This document shows positions 57,815 through 64,000 of a stretch of DNA of 64,000 nt, in pieces. The stretch's first letter is position 1. Each line of letters starts with the position of its first letter. The notes beneath the pieces were generated by a model. That model had not been told where the DNA came from, made no database searches, and saw only the letters and a list, made by a program, of their open reading frames with translations. Origin of the DNA: Xenophilus sp. L33 (GTDB taxonomy: Bacteria > Pseudomonadota > Gammaproteobacteria > Burkholderiales > Burkholderiaceae_C); contig NZ_LMUW01000112.1 in the NCBI RefSeq assembly GCF_009765735.1, positions 23,158 through 87,157 of the forward strand. Reading direction: 5' to 3'. The position numbers and the translations under genes were made by a program.

Positions 57815-59131
57815 GTGGCACTGAGCGAGCGCTGGTGGCGCCGCGCGGTGCCGGCGACGCCGCAGGAACTGGCGGCGGCGCTCTGGTCCTTCGCCTACTT
57901 CTTCGCCTTGCTGGCGAGCTACTACGTGCTGCGGCCGCTGCGCGACCAGATGGGCATCGCCGGCGGCATCAAGGCGCTGCCCTGGCTGTTCACCGCCACC
58001 TTCGTCACCCTGCTGGTGGCGCAGCCGATCTACGGCGCGCTGGTGGCCAAGCTCACGCGGGCGCGCTTCATCCCGATCGTCTACCACTTCTTCGCCTTCA
58101 ACCTGCTGGTCTTCTGGGGGCTGCTCACGCTGGGCATCGCGCCGGTGATCGTGGCGCGCGTCTTCTTCGTCTGGGTGAGCGTCTTCAACCTGTTCGCGGT
58201 GGCGGTGTTCTGGTCGTTCATGGCCGACCTCTTCACCAGCGAGCAGGGCAAGCGCCTGTTCGGCTTCATCGGCGCCGGCGGCACCGCGGGCAGCCTGCTC
58301 GGGCCGGTGATCACGATCGCATTGGCGGTGCGGCTGGGGCCGCAGCACCTGCTGCTCGCGGCCTTCGTGTTTCTCGAACTGGCGGTGTTCTGCGCCCATC
58401 GGCTGGAACGCGGTGCGGGCGCGGTGCAGCGCGAGCAGGGCGCGCAAGGCGCCCAGCACCTGCGCGAGGACCGGCAGTCGGTCGGCGGCGGCGCCTTCGC
58501 GGCCTTCTGGAGCGTGCTGCGCTCGCCCTACCTGCTGGGCGTGGCCGCCTGGGTCAGCCTGCTGTCCTTCGGCGCGACGACGCTCTACTTCGCGCAGGCC
58601 AACGTGGTGGCGGCCGCGGTGCACGGCGCCGGCGCGCAGACCCGCATCTTCGCGAGCGTCGACCTGGCGGTCGGGCTGCTGTCGCTGGCCACGCAGGTCT
58701 TCGCCACGGGGCACCTGCTCAAGCGCTTCGGCACCGGCGTGGCAGCGGCCGCGCTGCCGGCGGTGTACGTGGTCGGCTTCGCGGTGCTGGCGGCGGTGCC
58801 GAGCCTGATGGTGGTGCTGGTGTTCCAGGTCGCGCAGCGCTGGATGAACTTCGCGATCGCCAATCCTGCGCGGCACCTGTTCTTCACCGTGGTCGAGCGC
58901 GAGGAGAAATACAAGGCCAAGAACATGATCGACGTGGTGGTCTACCGCGGCTCCGACGCGCTCTACGGCTGGGTCTTCGACACGGTGCAGGCGCTGGGGC
59001 TGAAGCTCGGCGCGATCGCGCTGTGCGCGCTGCCGGTGGCGGTGGCCTGGCTGATCCTGTCGTCGGCGCTCGGCCGGGTGCAGGAGCGGCGCGCGGTGCG
59101 GCTGGCGAACCTCGTGGCGCGCGAGGCCTGA
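57815..59131 (+). CDS. ADP/ATP-translocase-like MFS transporter
   Basis: This 438-residue integral membrane protein has about 12 hydrophobic segments. FAYFFALLASYYVLRPLRDQMG near 27-48 and the basic/acidic loop VEREEKYKAKNMIDVVVYRGSD near 345-366 are features shared with the AAA (NTP/NDP exchange) family and its free-living relatives. The start is GTG at 57815. Actual nucleotide transport is doubtful in a free-living cell, and the substrate is unknown. It lies 37 bases after the Tat-exported protein, perhaps in one unit. Confidence 0.8.
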   Translation: MALSERWWRRAVPATPQELAAALWSFAYFFALLASYYVLRPLRDQMGIAGGIKALPWLFTATFVTLLVAQPIYGALVAKLTRARFIPIVYHFFAFNLLVFWGLLTLGIAPVIVARVFFVWVSVFNLFAVAVFWSFMADLFTSEQGKRLFGFIGAGGTAGSLLGPVITIALAVRLGPQHLLLAAFVFLELAVFCAHRLERGAGAVQREQGAQGAQHLREDRQSVGGGAFAAFWSVLRSPYLLGVAAWVSLLSFGATTLYFAQANVVAAAVHGAGAQTRIFASVDLAVGLLSLATQVFATGHLLKRFGTGVAAAALPAVYVVGFAVLAAVPSLMVVLVFQVAQRWMNFAIANPARHLFFTVVEREEKYKAKNMIDVVVYRGSDALYGWVFDTVQALGLKLGAIALCALPVAVAWLILSSALGRVQERRAVRLANLVAREA

Positions 59132-59164
59132 GGCATCCGAACGCGAAGCTGTCATCTTCGGCCG

Positions 59165-59315
59165 CTACAATCGCCGGCTGTCATTGGGGAGTAGCCGACC
59201 TTCTTCGGAAGGGGCGCACGTCAACATGATCGGGATGGCACTGTCCCGTGGCGTGTGCAGTCAATCGCGACCGACGGTCGCGGCTCGACCAGCGAGACCT
59301 TTGGCCATGATGCGC
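59165..59315 (+). promoter_or_regulatory. yybP-ykoY manganese riboswitch with -10 element
   Basis: A -10 TACAAT (59165-59170) puts the transcript start at the edge of a yybP-ykoY aptamer. Recognised parts are TTGGGGAGTAGCCG (59184-59197), GGGGCGCACGTCAACATG near 59211-59227 and the closing AGCGAGACCTTTGGCCATGA (59291-59310). P1 pairs TCAT (59181-59184) with ATGA (59307-59310). The layout parallels the E. coli alx leader. The class senses Mn2+ and raises expression of exporters (established). The platform lies in the 65 bases before the ATG, with no clear intrinsic terminator, so translational control is likely. Confidence 0.88.
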
Positions 59316-59379
59316 ACCCCTGCCGGGCGAGCCGCGTCGTGGGCCATTGGTTCCTTGCTCGTCCGGCTGTCTGCCCATC

Positions 59380-60378
59380 ATGCTTCTCACACTGCTCTGG
59401 TTCCTGCTGTCCGCCGTGGCGATCTACATCGCCTGCGAATATTTCGTCAACGGCGTCGAATGGCTCGGCCGCCGGATGAACCTCACCGCCACCGCCACCG
59501 GCACCGTGCTGGCCGCCTTCGGCACCGCGCTGCCCGAGAGCGTGGTGACCTTCATGGCGGTGGTCTTCGGCAGCACGCCCGAGCACAAGGACATCGGCGT
59601 CGGCGCGGCGCTCGGCGGCCCGCTGGTGCTGGCCACGATCGCCTACGCGGTGGTCGGGCTGGCGCTGCTCAACAACCGGCGCAAGCTCGGCCGCGCCGAC
59701 CATGGCGTGCAGGTCGACCATCGGCGGCTGAGCCGCGACCAGGCCTGGTTCCTGGCGATCTTCGTGGTCAAGGCCGGCCTCGGGCTGGTCGCCTTCGCCT
59801 ACAAGCCCTGGCTGGGCGTGTTCTTCCTCGCGGCCTACGCGGCCTACGTCTGGCGCGAACTGAAGGACGAGAGCACCGACATCGAGGACGCGCTCGAGCC
59901 GCTCAAGATCCGCCCCCGCGACAGCGAGCCGACGCTCGGCTGGGCCGGCCTGCAGACGCTCGTCGCGCTCTGCGTGGTGGCCTATGCCTCGCACATCTTC
60001 GTGATCCAGGTCGAGGCGCTGGGCGTGGCCTTCGGCATGTCGCCGCACCTGGCGGCGCTGCTGCTGAGCCCGATCGCCACCGAGATGCCGGAGACCATGA
60101 ACGCGCTGATCTGGGTGCGGCAGGGCAAGGAGCGGCTGGCGCTGGCCAACATCTCGGGCTCGATGATGATCCAGGCCACCATTCCCTCGGCGCTCGGCCT
60201 GTTCTTCACGCCCTGGCTGTTCGACTCGTCGCTGATGGCGGCGGCGCTGATCACGATGGTCGCGGTGGTCTTCCTGTGGGCGCTGTTCCGCCGAGGGACC
60301 ATGGACAGCCGCATGCTGGCCGCGGTCGGCGCGCTCTATGCGGTGTTCGCCGCCTTCCTGGTCTGGAACCTGGGCTGA
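59380..60378 (+). CDS. CaCA-family cation antiporter, probable Mn2+ exporter
   Basis: This 332-residue membrane protein has two Na_Ca_ex repeats of about five helices each. The alpha-repeat signatures are GTVLAAFGTALPESVVTFMAV-type (GTALPES near 46-52) and SPIATEMPETMNAL near 228-241. The acidic loop between the repeats is DESTDIEDALEPLK. The family exchanges cations for Na+ or H+. The yybP-ykoY riboswitch directly upstream points to Mn2+ (or Ca2+/Mn2+) export rather than simple calcium exchange. ATG at 59380 lacks a strong SD, which fits riboswitch-gated initiation. An in-frame TTG at 59347 is an alternative. Confidence 0.88.
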   Translation: MLLTLLWFLLSAVAIYIACEYFVNGVEWLGRRMNLTATATGTVLAAFGTALPESVVTFMAVVFGSTPEHKDIGVGAALGGPLVLATIAYAVVGLALLNNRRKLGRADHGVQVDHRRLSRDQAWFLAIFVVKAGLGLVAFAYKPWLGVFFLAAYAAYVWRELKDESTDIEDALEPLKIRPRDSEPTLGWAGLQTLVALCVVAYASHIFVIQVEALGVAFGMSPHLAALLLSPIATEMPETMNALIWVRQGKERLALANISGSMMIQATIPSALGLFFTPWLFDSSLMAAALITMVAVVFLWALFRRGTMDSRMLAAVGALYAVFAAFLVWNLG

Positions 60379-60384
60379 CGCGCT

Positions 60385-61167
60385 TCAGCCGTTGTCGCGC
60401 GTGCCCATCAGGGTGCGCTCTCCGTCCTTGCGGTGCATGTCGAGGAAGGCGCCGCTGAAGGCCCAGGTGGTGGTCGAGCTCAGCGCCGCGATGAATTCGC
60501 GCTCCTGCTGCATCACGCCTTCGCCGCTGCAGTAGCGGCGCGTGGTGGCGACCGGTCCGATGCGGACCTGGTCGCCCTGCACCTTGTAGGTGGCGTGCAG
60601 CGTGTTGCAGCCGGCGAAGCCGCGCACGACGCCGGCTTCGAATTCCAGCGTGATCGTGGTGCCGGCGATCGGGCTGATGGTCGCCTGGCGGCCGTTGTTG
60701 AAGGTGGTGACGGTGCTGTGCAGGCCTTCCAGCGAGGCGGTGGGCTCGGCGCTGAAGCGCAGCGCGGGCACGTCGCCGGCACCGGTGAGCGTCAACTGGC
60801 CGCCGGCCACCGACGGCCGCAGGCTGCCGGAAAGGGCGCGGCGGAAGGCGTCCTCGACCTTCATCGCCGGCGGTTCGCAGGCCATCATCGAGCCGGCCAG
60901 GTGATCGACGACGATCCTTCCCCGCTTCATCTGGTAGGCCCCGAAGTAGCGGTTGCAGCCGGAAAAGCCGCTGACCCGCCCGTGCGCGAAGCTGGCCGTG
61001 ACCGATTGCGGGCCGGTCGGCAGCAGCGACGAATCGAGCCCCTGGACCTCGGTGAGGCGCCAGACCGGGCCTTCGACCGCCTGGGCCGGGCTGGCGGGCG
61101 GAGCCGCCATCGTGGTGGTCGCCAGGGTCGCCAGGCCGATCGCCAGCCATTGTTTCGTCGGGTGCAT
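60385..61167 (-). CDS. double META-domain exported protein (HslJ-like)
   Basis: This 260-residue protein has a Sec signal peptide (about 1-30) and two META domains. The hallmarks are GFSGCNRYFGAY with ACEPPAMKVEDAF in the first and GFAGCNTLHATY with CSGEGVMQQEREF in the second. Each has its own conserved Cys pair. HslJ-type META proteins are linked to heat-shock or novobiocin tolerance in E. coli. The mechanism is unknown. It is divergent from a LysR regulator. Confidence 0.85.
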   Translation of the reverse strand: MHPTKQWLAIGLATLATTTMAAPPASPAQAVEGPVWRLTEVQGLDSSLLPTGPQSVTASFAHGRVSGFSGCNRYFGAYQMKRGRIVVDHLAGSMMACEPPAMKVEDAFRRALSGSLRPSVAGGQLTLTGAGDVPALRFSAEPTASLEGLHSTVTTFNNGRQATISPIAGTTITLEFEAGVVRGFAGCNTLHATYKVQGDQVRIGPVATTRRYCSGEGVMQQEREFIAALSSTTTWAFSGAFLDMHRKDGERTLMGTRDNG

Positions 61168-61235
61168 GTCGTTGTCCTTTCCTCTCGGTGCGACCGATCT
61201 TAGCCAGCGACCCGGGCAATCCATGAAAGGCGCGG

Positions 61236-61264
61236 TGCATCGAGACGCTAGCATCGATGCATCG
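61236..61264. promoter_or_regulatory. LysR operator candidate (GCATCG repeats)
   Basis: TGCATCGA, ten bases, TCGATGCA is a perfect 8-bp-arm inverted repeat in the 124-bp gap between the META gene and the LysR gene. It overlaps a second palindrome CGATGCATCG (61255-61264), giving three GCATCG half-sites. It lies 28 bp upstream of the LysR ATG. Confidence 0.5.
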
Positions 61265-61291
61265 GCTGCAATGGCCGCGGAGCTTTCCACC

Positions 61292-62209
61292 ATGGACCTC
61301 AGGCGCTGGGCGCACATCGTCGCGGTCGCGGACCGCCGCAGCTTCGTCCGGGCGGCCGAGCAGGTGCACCTCAGCCAGCCGGCGCTCACCCGCAGCATCC
61401 AGGCGGCCGAGGCCGAGCTGGGGCTGCAGCTGTTCGACCGCGGCTCGCACGAAGTGGTGCCGACGCCGGCCGGCGAATTCGTGGTCGAGCGCGCCCGGCA
61501 GCTGGTCTTCAACAGCCGTTGCCTGGAGCGCGATGTCGAGCTCTACCGCAGCCGCAGCCTCGGCGACACCGCCTTCGGCGTCGGCCCGTTCCCGGCGGCG
61601 ACCTTCGTCGCGTCGCTGCTGGCGGCGATGCGGCGCGAGTTTCCGGGCGTCAACCTGCGGGTCGAGGTGAGCAACTGGCAGCTGCTGCTGCAGCGGCTGC
61701 TGGAGGAGGACATCGAATTCTTCATTGCCGAGGTGGGCGACCTGCCGGACGAGCACGACCTGCAGATCCTGTCGCTGCGGCGCGAGCCGGCGGGCTTCTA
61801 CGTGCGACGCGGCCATCCGCTGGCCGCCGGCGGCGGCGTGGTCACGCTGCGCGATGCATGGTCGCACGGCGTGGCGTCGGTCCTGCTGCCGATGCGGCCG
61901 CGCGGCGTGCTGGCCGGCGTGCTGGGCAGCACGCCGACAGCGCTGTCGCTGGCGCTCGAATGCGACGACGTCGAGATCCTCAAGCAGGTGGTGCTGGGAT
62001 GCGACACGGTGCTGATCGCGCCGCAAGGCTCGGTGGAGCGGGAAATGGCGAACGGCGAGCTGCAGATGTTGCGCATCAAGGGGCTGCCGCCGCTGCAGTC
62101 GTCGGAGCCGGGCGTGGTGACCTTGCGCGGGCGCACGCCGTCGCCGATGGCCAGCCTGATCATCGGTCGGCTGCCGCTGCGCGAGCAAGACCCGCCGGTG
62201 CCGGGTTAA
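61292..62209 (+). CDS. LysR family transcriptional regulator
   Basis: This 305-residue regulator has an N-terminal wHTH (SFVRAAEQVHLSQPALTRSIQAAEAELGLQLFDR, about 16-50) and a LysR_substrate domain of PBP2 type. ATG at 61292 has GGAG 8 bases upstream and begins at the conserved MDLRRW. ATG at 61271 would add seven residues. It probably controls itself and perhaps the divergent META gene through the GCATCG repeats. The effector is unknown. Its TAA shares the TTAA with the stop of the convergent DnaJ-like gene. Confidence 0.9.
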   Translation: MDLRRWAHIVAVADRRSFVRAAEQVHLSQPALTRSIQAAEAELGLQLFDRGSHEVVPTPAGEFVVERARQLVFNSRCLERDVELYRSRSLGDTAFGVGPFPAATFVASLLAAMRREFPGVNLRVEVSNWQLLLQRLLEEDIEFFIAEVGDLPDEHDLQILSLRREPAGFYVRRGHPLAAGGGVVTLRDAWSHGVASVLLPMRPRGVLAGVLGSTPTALSLALECDDVEILKQVVLGCDTVLIAPQGSVEREMANGELQMLRIKGLPPLQSSEPGVVTLRGRTPSPMASLIIGRLPLREQDPPVPG

Positions 62210-63267
62210 CCAGGGCGAGGCGGCAGATTGCGCGCCCAGGCCTTCAGCCCGCGGTTCCACTCGCGCAGGCGTTCGTCCACCGGCTGGCCGTCGGCGCGCG
62301 AGCCGGTCGCCATCAACTGGTCGAGCAGGATCTGCTGGTCGCCGCTGAGCGGCGCCGGGAAGACCGGTTGCACCGTGATCCACAGGTCGCCGCGCGGGCC
62401 CTTGCGCGCGAGCGGGAAGCCCTCGCCCGGCAGCCGGTAGGCGAGGGTGTCGCGCCGCAGCGGCAATGGCTGAGGGCCGGCGAGGGTCGGCACGGTGACG
62501 GTGCGCTCGCCGATCCAGGCGAAGCCGTCGACCGGCACCTCGCAATGCACGGCGGCGGCGTCGTCCAGGCGGAAGAAGGCATGCGCGGCGAGCTCGATGC
62601 GGATCTCCAGGTCGGCCGGCGGCCGTTCGCTGCGCGAGCGGCGGCTGTCGACGTGCAGCAGGTCGCCGCTGCGCACGCCGGGCGGAATGCGCACGCTGAT
62701 CCGGTACTTGTGCGCCGGCGCCTTGCCGCTGCCTTCGCAGGCGCCGCAGACCTGCCGCGCGATGCCGCCGCCGAGGCAAGCCTCGCACTCGACCGCGGTG
62801 CCGAGCCAGCCGAAGAAGGAACGCTTCGACAACGCACCCGAGCCGCCGCAACGTTCGCAGTGGCCGCCCAGCACCTGGTGGCCGGCGCCGGCGCAGGTGG
62901 CGCAGACGGCGGTGACCCGGCCGTGCAGCACCTTGACGCAGCCGGCGGCGGCTTCCTCGAGCGTGAGCTTGAGCTTGCGGTGGATCGGTGGCCGCGATGG
63001 CCCGGGCGCGTCCGGCGCTTGCGCTTCGGTCGCGGATTCGGCTGTGGGTTCGCTGCCGGGCTCGCCGGCCGGCGTGCGGTCCAGCAGGCCCGAACGCTGC
63101 AGCGCCTCGAAGGCCTGGTTGATGCGCTGCATGCGGGCCACCGCGTCGGCGCTCTCGTTGCGGTCGGGATGCCATCGCGACACCAGCCGGCGCCAGGCGA
63201 TCTTGACCTCGCGCTCGGTGGCGCCGGGTGCCAGGCCGAGCTCGGCGAATGCGTGGTCGGTGCCCAA
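62206..63267 (-). CDS. DnaJ-family co-chaperone with zinc fingers
   Basis: This 353-residue protein has a J domain at residues 4-60 with HPD at 33-35, a short charged linker, then a DnaJ zinc-finger region with four CxxCxGxG-like repeats (CATCAGAG, CERCGGSG, CEACLGGG, CGACEGSG). C-terminal substrate domains follow, as in type I J proteins. The Gly/Phe-rich linker of housekeeping DnaJ is missing, so this is probably an extra paralogue working with DnaK. The start is TTG at 63267, seven bases after a perfect AGGAGG. Confidence 0.88.
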   Translation of the reverse strand: MGTDHAFAELGLAPGATEREVKIAWRRLVSRWHPDRNESADAVARMQRINQAFEALQRSGLLDRTPAGEPGSEPTAESATEAQAPDAPGPSRPPIHRKLKLTLEEAAAGCVKVLHGRVTAVCATCAGAGHQVLGGHCERCGGSGALSKRSFFGWLGTAVECEACLGGGIARQVCGACEGSGKAPAHKYRISVRIPPGVRSGDLLHVDSRRSRSERPPADLEIRIELAAHAFFRLDDAAAVHCEVPVDGFAWIGERTVTVPTLAGPQPLPLRRDTLAYRLPGEGFPLARKGPRGDLWITVQPVFPAPLSGDQQILLDQLMATGSRADGQPVDERLREWNRGLKAWARNLPPRPG

Positions 63268-63383
63268 ATGCGGTCCTCCTGGAAGGCGCTCCGTGCGGTC
63301 GGCGCGCCGCGACGAATGGTAGCGGAAGGGCTTTCCGCATCGTGCCGCGGCGGGACTGGCAAAAGGCGTCGGAAGCGTCGAAG

Positions 63384-63980
63384 ATGAGCGTCCTGCCCTT
63401 GCCGAAAGCCGATGCCATGCCCACTGCCGAAAGCCGTCCTGTCGAGGTTCAGGTGCCTGCCGATTCCGCGGTCGCCCGGGCCTATGGGCACACCGACCTG
63501 GCGGACGCCTGGTCGATCCGCTTGCCGGCCGGCGCCAGCGCCGATCCGGAACTGCTGGCGCGCTTCCTGTTCGCGCAGCAGGGTCGCTGGGTGGCCGGGC
63601 TGATGCGCGTGCGCGATGCGGTGGTGGCCCGCGTCGGCCTGAAGACCGCGCGCCAGCTGCGCCAGAACCAGGACCGGCGCGTCGAATTCTTCAAGATCTA
63701 CGACAAGTCCGCGCGCGAGATCATCCTCGGCGAGGACGACAAGCACCTCGACTTCCGGGTCTCGGTGCTGCGGCGGACCGAGACCGTGGCCGGCGACCTC
63801 GCGGCGCATCTCGTGCTGAGCACCGTCGTGCATTGCCACAACCGGCTCGGCCGCACCTACCTTTGGCTGATCGGGCCCTTCCACCGGCTGGTGGTGAAGT
63901 CGAGCCTGCGGCGCGCCGCGCGGGCCGGCTGGCCTAGAGATCCCCGACCGGGACGAACGGACTCAGCAGCTGCAGCTTGA
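63384..63980 (+). CDS. DUF2867 family protein
   Basis: This 198-residue cytosolic protein matches DUF2867 through its middle: RVGLKTARQLRQ, FFKIYDKSAREIILGEDDKHLDFRVSV and VVHCHNRLGRTYLWLIGPFHRLVVKSSLRRAARAGWP. The family has a START/SRPBCC-like look and no known function. The last 15 residues (RDPRPGRTDSAAAA) follow the usual family end and overlap a probable gene on the other strand, so the C-terminus may be a read-through. Divergent from the DnaJ-like gene. Confidence 0.8.
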   Translation: MSVLPLPKADAMPTAESRPVEVQVPADSAVARAYGHTDLADAWSIRLPAGASADPELLARFLFAQQGRWVAGLMRVRDAVVARVGLKTARQLRQNQDRRVEFFKIYDKSAREIILGEDDKHLDFRVSVLRRTETVAGDLAAHLVLSTVVHCHNRLGRTYLWLIGPFHRLVVKSSLRRAARAGWPRDPRPGRTDSAAAA

Positions 63981-64000
63981 GGCGCTGCCAGGCGGTGGTC
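63934..64000 (-). CDS. C-terminal end of an unidentified gene (partial)
   Basis: The minus strand here reads TAWQRLKLQLLSPFVPVGDL followed by TAG at 63936-63934, with a protein-like composition, and runs off the window edge. It overlaps the last 47 bases of the DUF2867 gene tail to tail. Too little is present to name a family. Confidence 0.4.
   Translation of the reverse strand, partial: TTAWQRLKLQLLSPFVPVGDL

Overview
The window reads as chromosomal DNA of a high-GC betaproteobacterium of the order Burkholderiales, most likely family Comamonadaceae and near Variovorax. The evidence is the 16S V6 region, the rRNA operon order 16S-Ile-Ala-23S-5S, the very GC-rich third codon positions and the protein make-up. 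This is judged by eye, without an alignment. No phage, insertion sequence, plasmid gene or CRISPR array was seen.

Layout. 1-4606: the 3' part of an rRNA operon with tRNA-Ile(GAU) and tRNA-Ala(UGC), closed by an intrinsic terminator. 4620-8184: a fadD-type acyl-CoA ligase coupled to a metallo-beta-lactamase-fold hydrolase, and a divergent membrane-anchored esterase. 8197-11694: an aromatic amino acid operon (hppD, a PheC-like cyclohexadienyl dehydratase homologue, phhA) with a divergent Lrp/AsnC regulator. 11739-14985: an acetyltransferase, then corC and lnt. 14951-21314: an uncharacterised catabolic and transport cluster (RutR-like TetR regulator, NAD(P)H oxidoreductase, creatininase-family amidohydrolase, NitT/TauT-type ABC importer, FAD-linked oxidase) with a candidate operator. 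21412-28810: periplasmic asparaginase, glyQ-glyS, a two-gene DUF6036-like nucleotidyltransferase cassette, then gmhB, plsC and a YgjP-like metallopeptidase. 28818-32131: an MFS exporter with its divergent LysR regulator, and a short-chain dehydrogenase. 32209-36077: a three-gene operon (metallo-hydrolase, leucine-rich-repeat protein kinase, pseudouridine synthase) divergent from a LiuR-like MerR regulator, with a strong palindrome between them.

36120-41568: carbonic anhydrase, then aceK coupled to a thiolase and an acyl-CoA dehydrogenase, and a YchJ-like protein. 41748-47817: a DUF3047 protein, a DedA-rhodanese fusion, a TPP riboswitch with thiC, a HAD phosphatase and a patatin lipoprotein. 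47829-55590: the leucine degradation operon ivd-mccB-liuC-DUF4126-mccA, divergent from an AraC-family regulator with a 21-bp-period direct-repeat operator. 55626-59131: ghrA, a small exported protein, a probably Tat-exported NADP-binding protein and an ADP/ATP-translocase-like transporter. 59165-60378: a yybP-ykoY (manganese) riboswitch ahead of a CaCA-family cation antiporter. 60385-64000: a double-META protein, a divergent LysR regulator with an inverted-repeat operator, a DnaJ-family protein, a DUF2867 protein and the end of a further gene.

Together the genes describe a metabolically versatile heterotroph. Leucine, fatty acids and aromatic amino acids are taken to acetyl-CoA, acetoacetate and homogentisate, and AceK links acetyl-CoA supply to the glyoxylate bypass. 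Most operons lie beside their own divergent regulator, and several of these gaps hold clear palindromes or direct repeats. The items most worth following are the manganese-riboswitch-controlled CaCA antiporter, the PheC-like protein in the tyrosine operon, the creatininase/ABC cluster with its operator, the DUF6036 cassette, and GmhB carrying Asn in place of its acid-base Asp.
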